From Ornithodoros turicata (Eukaryota > Arthropoda > Arachnida > Ixodida > Argasidae): a DNA stretch of 64,000 bases. The notes beneath the pieces are model-generated. The model did not search any database and was not told the origin of the DNA. It saw only the letters and a list, made by a program, of their open reading frames with translations. Each line of letters starts with the position of its first letter. Positions within the stretch are counted from its first letter, which is position 1. The stretch is from assembly GCF_037126465.1 (NCBI RefSeq), contig NC_088207.1:41042143-41106142 (forward strand), written 5' to 3'. Position numbers and translations under genes: made by a program. This document shows, one piece after another, positions 23,601-35,600 of the stretch.

Positions 23601-26600
23601 AAAGTTGTGGTTTAGAAATGCGGAGCTCGAACCTCACTTGGAACAACGCTGTTAAAGCACACATGCCGTCTCAAAAATAAGTTGAATTGAATGTTGAATT
23701 GACGGCACACAGTTCTATGCACAATATACTCACTTGTCGCGTATAGCCCCGCCATGGGCAACAGTGATGGTTTCGTTCTGCCGCCCATATATAATTTTTG
23801 TTTAAACGGGAGGAGTACACCTATCTTTGTGTGAAAATTAGTGCAAACCGAAAAGCGCGCAAAAAAAAAAAACGTACGCCCCCCATCAGTCAATAAATCG
23901 GGACAACAAGGGTGAAGCTTTCTTGATTTATTGCATGACACTAGCTTTCACGCAATAAACCAAGAACGCTTCACTGTGTCTACCTTGCTGTGCTACGACC
24001 TCTTGGACGTCGACTCTACCCCGAATATTTTTTGCTGTCTTCAACAAATCGGGAGAAAGAACGATTTCGCGCGGGACAATGGTTGACGATGAGAGCGTTA
24101 TGTGGCGAAGTTTTATTTCAACTATGTTGCGCAGAAATAACCATTGACGAGAAAATTTCAAAGTTACACGTCCTCAAAATACAATGAATCACTGCACCTC
24201 ATTTTCTCTCTTCCTTGTTTATCGTGCGGTTCGTCGCACATTAGGGATATTTAGTTCTAGCGAAAACACAATGAACTTGCGTACGCGAGGAAACAGCGTG
24301 TTCGCACTGCGCGAGCGCTATACGCAAAGCCACGTCCTAGTCCGTCCACGTCAAAGTCCGTCTACGCACGCGTAGTGTACACGCGCGCACTATACGCAAA
24401 GCCACGTCCTAGTCCGTCCACGTCTAAGTCCGTCTACGCACGAGTAGTGTACACGCGCGCACTATACGCAAAGCCACGTCCTATAGTCCGTCAATGTCAG
24501 TCTACGCACGCGTATAGTGTACACGCGCCCGCTATTTCCTGGCGTACGCAAGGGGATAGAGTTTGCAATACTGCACCTCTATTACTTTCTCAGATTTCTA
24601 CGGTACCATTCTGTAAGAAAGCCGCTCTTGTCAAGAACCTTCCGGCGAGTCTTTTTCAAACCGATTTCACGAGCATTTCGTGTGTTCAGCGTAGCTTTTT
24701 TTTTCTTTTCTATTAGCATGCTGCTTTTTTTTCCCCTCGATTTTGTCCTCGTCCCGGCGTAGCAACGTTCGACAGCAGCGTGGAACAACGTCTTACTGCC
24801 ATGGAAACGTGATCCCAGAGAAATGACTTCTATAGTCGCGGCATTCTCCTTCCTCAAGCCACCTGCTCCTTAGGGACAAGTGCAAAAGACGCCTGGAGCA
24901 CCCAATTTCTTCCAAGACGTATAGGAGGTGCTCGCGCGCAGGCATTACTTGTTCACTTTGTAGAAACGTATAGCCCGGTTTTTCTCCATATAGTTTCCTT
25001 GAGTGGCTCCGCATCGTTCTTAGAGGCGGTCAGACCTCACCACAAGATTTGATAAACTGTTTCGCGGAGAGCGTAGCTTAAGGTTTCGTCGAGTCTGTCT
25101 GCAGAATACGCGCCACGCGTGTAGCTCAGTGTGAACGCTCTGGAGGTATTGCTGTAGGCATTGCTGTAGGCATGCTTGCACCAGCGGAAAAAGGTGCTGA
25201 AACAAGGAAACAAACTCTTGAGAAGGGTTTGCAAGGAGTGGGGTACATTGTTGATACCAGCTAGGGCAGCAGGGTAAGCGAAAGTTCCAGTTCCATAGCC
25301 AGTGGATGTTGGGCTACTCATTAATTCAGAACACTTCCGCACAACAGGCTCGTAGCCAACTATCATCCCGAACGATGTCGTTTTCTCACCCCTGGTTCCA
25401 CTGATTCCTGCTGATTTGTTGAAACAGGAGGCGAACGACTTTTTGTGACACTTAGGCAGTTACGGGAATTGTCATGAAACGGCATATTCCACACGCGCTT
25501 TCCAGAAGATCCGGAATGATAACGGCTTCATTAATTGGGCAATTGATCTCAGTTGTCTCGCGACGTAAACCCCCAATTATTATTAATTGGGCAATCGCTA
25601 GCATTCAGCGTATTGTGTGGTGAAGTCGTATTCCAAGAGTACAGGGTGTGTGCAGAAAAAGAATCCCCACATTTTCGCACGTATCACGTTCTCTGCATAC
25701 CGTACCGGTTCTCCGCATACCGTAAGTTCCGGTGGCGCACGACGACGCACTTATGCGATGAAAACCACCACCAACAAAAACAAAAATATCGTAGCAACCA
25801 ACCTCTGCGTAACAAAAAAGTCATCTATGCAAACGGTGCACTCCGTGCATCCCAAATTGCCTATGCAGATGCCAACATGGCGGTCGCGGCACGGTTGCGT
25901 CTAGCTGCCACTATAGGCCTGCCAGATTTCGTTTCGGTTTCTGCATAGGTGGCACTCCTAGCGGTAGGGCGACGCAACTGTGCTGCGCTGCAACGTCCCA
26001 TTGGAAAAAGTCTGCGTGGCTAACGATTTTGTTACGCAGAGCTTGACTACCACGATTTTTTTGTGTTGTTGGCTTTTATCGCAAAAATACGGCGTCGTGC
26101 GCCATCGGAACTTCGTGCGGTATGCAGGACGCGCGCTATGTGCGTAAATTTGAGGCTACTTTTTCTGCGCACACCCTGTACACACACAATAAGGTAAAAA
26201 CGTGAGGACCTAAACCCTTTCTGAACGGCTTTCACGTCGTATTTACTATACCGTGTGTTCCACGGAAGGTCCCCGGATGAGGAATTCGTAAACAGGTGGC
26301 GCTATGGAAAAGCCTTCTTTTCTGTGAGCATCCCCGACACATATCGGCCAAGAACTGCGGAGCCAGCGGCTTATCTGCCCATATGCTCATTAATTAAATA
26401 AAACATCTTTTAAATTTTACTTCAGGCGCTTTCGGAACCTCTGTTTTACCGATCGAAACCTTCAGCGAAAAATGTAAAAAAAAAAAAATGCGTCGGCAAT
26501 TAGTGATTTTTGGGCTAATTGGTTGGTTTGGGTTTACATATTTGTTGCGCGGACCAGCGTACCGATGCACTCTTTCGCTCATCTATTCTGCTACCAATTA

Positions 26601-29600
26601 AATGTTCATCCGCCTGGTTCGCACGCGTCAGGGTGACGGAAGATTGAGAAGTAAAGACGAAATTAAATTTTAAAAGTTGAAAGTTTTATTTAATTAATAA
26701 GTGCACGCACATATCTTCCGTCACCACCGCGCGTGTGAATGAGGCGGATGAACACGTAAGGATAGCTGAGCGAAAGAGCGCGTTCGTACGCTGTTCCGCG
26801 CAACAAATATGTAAACCGAATCCAATTAATTACTCTAAAAATCACCAAGTGTCGACGCAGTTTTTTTTCTGTAACATTTTTTGCTGAAGGTTCCGATCGG
26901 TAAAACAGAGCGTCCGAAGTAAAATTTAAAAGCAATGAGTTTTATTTAATTAATGAGCGCATGCAAATGAGCCACTCACTGCTCAGTGTTTGGACAGTGT
27001 CCCAGGGATACTCACTGAAAAGAAAGTTTCTCGATAGAGCCATCTGTTCACGAATTCGTGAACCACCCGGTGTATTACGTAATACGATTTTAAAAAGAAC
27101 AAACTGTAAACTCAGAATAATTTTTAATAATTAATATACATTTTGGTGTTATTATTATTGAGGAATTAACCGTCGTGCATGTCCACTCACCTCGGCGACG
27201 TGTCGCATCCCTGCTGCATGATGGCGCTCATGGTGAACCAGAAGCTGTTAAGAAGAGTAAAGTGATTCCGCAGACCTGAGACATTTTCCGACGACGTCAG
27301 CAAGTGGCAAGGAGCGCTGGGTCTCCACTCGTACGGGCTGAAGCGAGCAACCACGAAGAGCAAGACACTGATCGCCAGGTACGCGACCGCCATGGACGCC
27401 CACACGTCCACTGAGAGTGGAGTCAAGAAGAAAAAGAGTGTCTGCTCTGCCTTTGGTTTTTGGAAGAGGATGCTGATGCCCAGCGTCATGACAGGCATCG
27501 TAAAGTCTACGACTTCTTCGCGAAGATAAGTGATTGTCAGGTCTCCAATAGCGAGGTCCGCTTCCTTGACGACGATAATAGCGGGGGAAAAAAAATAGAA
27601 ACAGGGATGATTAGTTCATCGGCACAGTATTCTCTTCCTTCACGTGCGCGGCAGGACCTGTAGCATGCGGCATATACTCTAAGAAAAAAATCGAGTAAAA
27701 TGGGGAGTAATACGCCTTATTCATAAGTGCTGCCATCTCGTGGCGGCGGCTGGCGGCGGCGCCATGTTTGAGTATTCGGGCGGTCGCGCTATGTGCGATT
27801 TCCTGTAACGGGACCAGCTGGAATGTCGGGAAACTTGCGATTCAAGCTTTTTAGCATGGCAGGCGAGCAGGAAGAATCCACAGCCGAGCTCACGAAGCTA
27901 ACGTTATACGAACGTTTCTTTCGGACAACTTCGTTATTATCTTCTACAACGAGCAAACGGCATCGGATAAGCACGCTCGGCGTAGCTGCAACTTCGTGGC
28001 TGTATCTCACGTCGAACTGCGGAATTTTGGGGACTCTGTCGCTTTTATACATATGAATACTCAACTACTTGCCCCAACTTTACAGCAGAGTGTTCTGATG
28101 CGGTGTGTTACGCAGTTACGTAGCGGGTCCCTATATGCGCGTTTGTGCAGCATGGAGTGGCGATGGATGATCTTACTACAGGACTCTCTGCTTAGCTGCT
28201 GGTCCTGTTCAGTAACGGAATAAAAAAGCATTTGAGCACCTGTGACTAGACACATTTTGTGTACCTTCACTAAAATATCAGATGTACTTTCATACTCGCA
28301 CATGTAGTTGTTTGGTACCAGTAACCCAACAAAAGGTGAACGGATACATACTTTTTTAGATGGAAGTCATGTGGAGCTGACTGTTCACACAAAGAAAGAA
28401 AGAAAGAAATAAAGAGTCCCTTTCTTGGAGACACAGAAAACCAGACTTTCTGTGATGATTTGACGATTTCCTCGCATCATATGCCATTTTCTTTGTGATG
28501 CAAAGGCAACGGCACATCAGAAGGAGCACATTGCTTTTGCTCTGAAATCTTATGTGTCGTACTTGGTTATCTGCTTGGTACATAGCTCCTTTTTAAAAGC
28601 AATTATATCAACAATGTCCCAAACGGATATGTACCACTAAGAGAGACAGTGCACAAAGCTCATTTTCCCAATCATCTTCTAAATGCTGGTCTAGCAGCAC
28701 GCTTCCACTGGAAATTCAACACTCCTGCACATAAATGAAGTCCTCTGTAGCTCGCGTTTAGTATAGACCTACTTCTGAAAGAAGCTGCCGTCCCGTGACA
28801 CGCCAAAAAACCCCAATCTAAGCATGTTCTGACCGTGAACGTGCCTTTTTAATTATTTTAGAGGCAATAATAGCGAACTGAGGATTTACCTTATTGGTAT
28901 TCGAGCCAATATTGCCCTTTTGGGTGCACAGTGGCACGAGCAGTAATGGGGAGTTGCTGGTCAACCTCCCGGGATGCCGCGTTGCTGGCGATAGTCGATG
29001 TGGCGAAAACCGAAACCACCGGCAGCTATACTCAAACATGGCGCGTAAACGTAGTCTCCGTCTCCGCACATAGATGGCGCGCACTTATGCATAAGGCGTA
29101 TTGCAGCTTCTAGTCCGCAGGACTGCCAGTTACTCCCGATTTTAGTCCCCTAATCCCGACATTTACTCCCCAGGACTGCAACTTGTCACTGAACTTCGCA
29201 AATCGTCTTCCGATTGCAACAGCCTACGTGAATATCTGCTCTTGATCAATTTGATGGCATAAGGTTGTATGACTCAGTCAACTTAGCAATTTTCCACCCA
29301 CGCAGAGTATGAAAAAGTTAGCGCTTCTTTCTTCGCAAATTGCGCCCTATGTATGTCGCAAGATTTTATATCACTCGATGTATCACGGTTGACGGTTTGA
29401 TTCAAAGTAATTTCACACATGCACGCGAATCATGTACCTGGGACTCTTAGGGCAGAGCGTGAAATGGAGTCTGCACTTAGTGACACGCATTTACTCCCGA
29501 AAGGGACTATTTTTTTTTTTTTTTTGTGGCAATGCATTTAGTCCCCAAAAGGAGTACAATTACTCATTTTTTCCCTTAGAGTGTAGAAGGCAGACATCCA

Positions 29601-32600
29601 GCTTCTCGAACGATCCACATATTATCGTCACCGCTTATGTGAAGTCTGTTGGTGTTGTTCTCTGAGAATCATCAATCAGATATTCTAGTACCGTTCTGTC
29701 CAGTTTTCGAATGCAGGTACTATACAGATGTTTGAAGTACAGTATTCGAGCTGTTGCCATCACAGCAACCAGCTTGATGGTAACAAGTAACTGCCACCAT
29801 CATCGCCTCTATGTTGAGTAGCAAGGAACGATTAGGCACGTGGTCACATGACCGCCATATTGGCTTTTATTCTGTTCGAGTTACGTTCCAATTCGGGAAA
29901 TGCAGTGTGCGAAATAAAGTAATGCAACTTTTTAATGTACCATATGTTTTCATCACCACTACTGTCACCACCACCGTCATCATCATCCCATGTGCCGCAC
30001 GACGCGAGATGGCAGTAAAGACGTTATTCCGCAGTCTAGTATAATACTACTTTCTTCTCTCTTTTTCCCCCCTATGGAGAGTATTCCACGAGATGGGTCC
30101 AACAATGGCCACTTCCTCACCCCGGCGCAATATCTCAAACGCACCTAGAAGCTGACCACGGGAAAGCATAAGCATGCATACACGATGCCGCAACATTCTA
30201 AAGCAACATGCGTAGAGGAGCTTACTGCTACAACGTACGTGCTGTTCGAAAAAAGGATCAGATTTATCGTGCAACTCGTTGGTGCAAAGGACTATCGTAC
30301 TTCATGCGTGATGAATAACACCTAGGAGAATATTTTATGTTCATTCACGGCGCGCAGTCAATATATTTTCCCTACCACCGTTCAGTGGAGGGATGTTTGT
30401 TGTACGGATCTGTGCCCGCACGCCTCACTTCCTATCTTGAGTCTATTTATTCAGGGTTCAATCTTCGTAATGCGGAATGGAAGCCCGCGACACTTGAAAG
30501 AGCGCCTCCACTCTTTTATGCCTCTCGTACGTTTTTTTCTGAATACCCGCGCCGAGACCTTTGATCATAGAAGCAGCTCAAGCATTTTAAAACTATCGGC
30601 AGTATGACAGTAGAGGCCCGCGGTACTTGGTCTTCGTCGTTTAGCAAATAAAAATAAATAAATAAAAGAAATGTTCCTTGCGTCAGCATTCGCATTCGTG
30701 CTTGACGCCGCGATTGGTTGGTGAAGCGCGAGCCATATTTCGCGCATGGGTTATAATATACGTGCCGCCTTTAAAGCGTGCTTTGCCTGCATAATTGTTG
30801 TGTAAGAGGAGAAGCCAACTTTAGAGCTTATCTGGCCTGTGGTTTATCGTTCGTAGGACCCCTTTGGGAACGATTCGAAATTGTGTTACATTGATGCATT
30901 CAGACCATTAAATGTAGTTAAAATTGCAGTTTACAACGCCATTTGCGCCTACATTACTCAACTTGCAGGATACTCTGCACGATAGCAAAGCAGAGGCTGA
31001 TAATCCTCATAAACCAAGTGCGTAAGATGTGCTTGAGTTCTGTTATATCTTTGTAGCGCTAAATACAACCAGACGTTGTTTTTCCAATCAGGTAACACTT
31101 GTTAATAACGTGGAAAGTAATTACAGATGCATCTTATTAGAATATGACAACTCTGCCAAAATCTTTCATCGAACCGTTATCTCATGATGAATAAAACGCA
31201 AGAACGACACGGACAGGACAGGATACGCTATCGGGGGTGAAGGAAAGACGGGTCTCCGAAGATGTGCAGTGAACAAACTATAGGTAAAAAAAAAGGTATT
31301 CCTTCACGAATTTTTTTGCGGACAATCTACCGAACGGATTTTCGTTCTGAAAATGGCTACGATATCAGGTCACCGAAAGGAACAGATGTTCTCATTGGGA
31401 CAACTTCGTAGCTTTTATAATTAAAAAAGTTAATTAACGATTTCAGGTCATTAGTCATTTGACGGTCTAGCAACATATGGCCAAGAACGTTCGCCGGCCC
31501 AGAGATGATAGAAGTGAAAACAGCATGTCTATAACCTATATTTTATGAAAAATCTGTAACGCATAAAAAAGACACCCTGTATATGGCGGCCGATGCACTG
31601 CTTACGATCTTCCTGATGACGTACAAGAGGAATTCATGGAACTCATCAACAACACCGCAGCCAAAGAGGAGTTCCCGGAATAACATCAGTTCAGCAACTC
31701 TAATTGCTGGGCCAAAATGCTTTATCGCTGGCCTCAAGGCCAGCAAATTCGTCATCACAATTATCCTTCCTTTCTCATCAGCTTACATCTGTGAAAGTTG
31801 TTTCTCGACTCTCTTGGGGCAAGGTTTCACCAACACCGATTGACGCTGGAACCAAGATCAACGGTCCCTTAACTTGAACTAACGCTTAACTCTGTTTCAC
31901 TAAAGGGAGACATTGTCACTGAAACATTCGTCAAGTCACCAACTAACGTTTGTAACAAAAGAATTTAGTGCTAACTTCAAGTTTTAGCAACCCTTAATCT
32001 CGGTTCAAAGTTAACCAGCGTTGGTGAAACCGCGCCCTAGTTATGAAATCAAACTCCAGAAACAGGTTGGGTGCTGAAGTAGACATGTGATGTGCCTTGA
32101 GCCACACGACCCACATATTGACGTATTAGCCACGCTTATATCAAGAAAGCATATACATCATTCTCATCAAAATACACGATTCAATCAATCCTTGTGAAAA
32201 ACATTAATAAGCATTTTTGGTAGCTCTCTCTGCTGCGATTGATGTCTTTTAAATAAATTAAAATGTAAATGTAACTGCATCATTGAAAAAAGTAAATTTT
32301 CAGAAGGATTATTAAGGTGAGGGGTCATGGCAGGTCTCGTACTACTAAAAGGGGTCACGTAAAAGAAAAGTTTGAGAAACACTGTCCTAGTCGAATACTT
32401 CGAAGGAACTGTTGGTTTTCATGAGAACATAAAAAAAAAAATGAAATATGGACTCTAAGTTTAAGTAAGCACTCTCTTCGATAATATAGATCTCCGATAT
32501 ACCTCATGAATCTTTTTTGGAGCTATTTTTTCCTATGTATTTTTCGAACAGCTTTTTAAGTTTAATATGTACAGCTTGATGAAGCGTGGTCCACCACGCG

Positions 32601-35600
32601 AAAGCTTGACTTAAGGATATTCAGTTTTCAGGCACTCCAACATTGTAGAAACGTTCAGTGGGGAAGACCTCGATATTCCCAGTCGCGAAATCCCCGATCT
32701 CCAAATTCGTGTGCTCGAAACAAGGAAAACCAAGCTCGATTACTTCGTAAGATAACATGCCTGTTATAAAAACACATCACTATTTAACCACTCAAATTCA
32801 CGTGTTTTCGATGTCTGTCCAAGTCGTATTAGCGAACGAAAGCCATATTTTAGCAGCCGTTAGGCTTAGCAGGGCGGACACAACGGAGCGCAGCATGTTG
32901 GTTAGGTAACTATTAGGTTAGTCCAAGTTGGCTGTTTGCATTTTTAGATCCAGGTTAGTGTCAGTTCGCCGTTGGCATTTTCCCGCGCGCAACTGTGCAT
33001 TTTATAGTCTGATAACATTTATTTACGGTGGTTTATTTTGCAACGGGGATTTGGATCACTCTATTTCGAGGTATATTGCACCCGTTCAGTGGGCTGCAGT
33101 GATACATTTTCTCCGCTTTTAACAGGAACAAAGAGGGGGAAACAAAAGAAGAAGAAAAAATGCATTGACCTCACGCCTACGGCTATACACTTCGACGAAG
33201 TAGGAGTGCTAACATGCTTTCCTTACCTTGTCTATAAGCTCTCGTACCATGCCGTTCCACTCGCCCTTGGCGTTTCGGGACCCATATGCTCCGTCGCGTA
33301 CCATGCGTAACTCATAATTGAAGCGCAGGACATTCGAGATTTCTCGAATGAGATCTATACAGTAGCCTTCGAAGCGGTCGTTGCTGTTGAGCTTGTTCGA
33401 AGAGCGCTTCAGCATCACGTATGGAGAGTTCTGCGGCATCAAAGAGTCACATTGCCTGAAAACATCGGTCGCTCAAGATCCCCACTGAGTCAACATGTAA
33501 GCGACAACACTCACCTCTACTTCTTTTGTGAAAACTTAAAGTGCAAAAATTTCTTCTGGCGGAGTGAAAGATCCCGTTACCTTGACACCAACACACAAGG
33601 AACGGGATTCATCTGAAGCGCGACAATGCGCAGAGGCCTCTGATTGGTCCCCTGAAACGACCGCCTGCGATGATTGAACAAATCGTTTGAGGAGACCAAT
33701 GGGAGCACGCTCCGCATTGTCGACCGTCTGGAGAAGGAGAGGGAAAGCGCAAGAGGGAAAGCCTGACTGTTTCTATATGAATTGTACTGAAGGACCGCTA
33801 CTCTTACACGCCACTAGAAACAGAAACACAATCTTTCTTAAAGGGGTTGCTACACTTCGTTCCAAGTTATGCCGGACAAATGTAGAAGACAGCTACTTGA
33901 ATCGACACGAACCTGCATTTCAAACTTTACCGCAGACTGGCACAGCGAATACCGCATCTCATCCGCCGGTGACGGGCGTTTACCAGAGCCAAAAGGAATA
34001 GCCCCCTGGAGAGGTCACGTGTTTGCGAGGACTAATCAGTATAGCCGAGGTTATTGCTCCTCTGACGACATAGGGCAACGCGGTATGTGTGTGTTGAGTG
34101 GCTTGCATTTCGGCAAATTCACGCAGAAAAATATTTTTTTGCTCAATACTGCGTCGCGAAGTACAATGCATACATGACGCAATCAACCACACCTTCAAAG
34201 TGTCACAAACCATTTAGATCACTACTTCGCATTCTAATAACTTCGCAAACTTTTACTTACAATGAGGGTGGTTATCCTGAGTGTCCTATTTCTTAATGTC
34301 TCCAGGACTTCCCTGTAGACCATGGAGTAGGTGAAGGTGATGTTCAGCCCAGCCTTTAATGTCCACGTTCCAATCTGCAGGAGAACGCGTCAATTCGCCC
34401 AGAATATAAACTGTGTAGGTGTGATTATTTTCTCCTTAGTTTCTTTTCCTATTTTTGGACAATGCGGACGTACCGACACGAGCCCAGTACGTTTGAGTTG
34501 GACGACGTGCAGCGTTACGTTCGCTCTCCGTCCATGACCGTCGAGTTGGATTGGGCCCGTAAGGCCTACCATGTTAAGCTGTAAAAGGCAAGTACTTCAG
34601 TCTCTCTCCGTTCTATTTAAACGCAACGACTTGCCACACACATTGGAAGATTGGTTAAGAGTGGCCACGGCAGTACAACAAATTCACGAATTCATTACTT
34701 TTCGCGTCTCGTAATAGCTGTCACGTAGTTTTGGAGCAATAGAACAACACCATTTTGCCTTAAGCAATTCCATTGTCGTTGAGGGAATACTTTGAAACAC
34801 ACATTACATGTCCTTGCTTTTGCAGCGCCTGTATACGTTTTATAGATTCGGCGTTACTTCGTTTATCGCTTCTGTTGTCACAGACTTGGTGTCGCTGGCT
34901 TTGCTTTTCACCCGTTTTACGACGTACTGGCAGAGAAACCACGTATTGCTCGACAGCTTGCCCGCCAGAGTCACTGCGTGGAACCAGTATCGCGTTCGGA
35001 ACGAAAAGCAAAACCGGGAGGTCCAATACTGCTGTCTATGTTGGAAGATGAGCGGCATCGTAAAAAGCGAATTTGGGTTCGTAGTGCGGCTGTTGGGCAC
35101 TTCCCCAGCTGCAGTAGTGTATGAGTCATAGTTATCGATTGCCCGACTTTTCTAATTAATCGATCGTGCGTATCTCAATCTCCGCTGAAAAATTAAACAA
35201 TGCACACACTAGCAGTGTTGAGGATATGAACATCAAGTTGTTTCAACAATGCTCGATTATACAAATTTAGCGCCAGTTAGACTGCATTCAACAAAGCGCC
35301 AAGTGTGTCTGTCCTTTCGTGTTCCCTAGTCTCGGGGTTTTACATTTTGCAATGGATGTCGCCTTCACAAAAACACAATCCCGTGCACACGAGGGTGACA
35401 ATAGATGGCCCTCTGCTTTACAAACATATGACGTCACGATAAGACTGGTTCACGATAAGACTGGTTCGAGGTTATATGTTGCTGTGGCGGGCAAGATGCG
35501 GGAAAAACGCGTCTGCTGATATAGGCAGAAAAGGCTGATAACGTTGATAGGTGGCCACCAGCATCCTTTGCGCGGCGGCGAAACGTTATCAATGACGTAG

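Noticed and set aside
24305..24530. CRISPR-like array
   Set aside because: Units are contiguous near-identical tandem repeats without spacers, in a eukaryotic intron.
24375..24716. Repetitive reading frame as a repeat protein
   Set aside because: It is open only because the DNA repeat unit is 72 bases. There is no signal, splice or homology support.
27793..28056. Plus-strand frame inside the nested element as a transposase
   Set aside because: No catalytic or DNA-binding motif is recognisable. It is short and overlaps a frame on the other strand.
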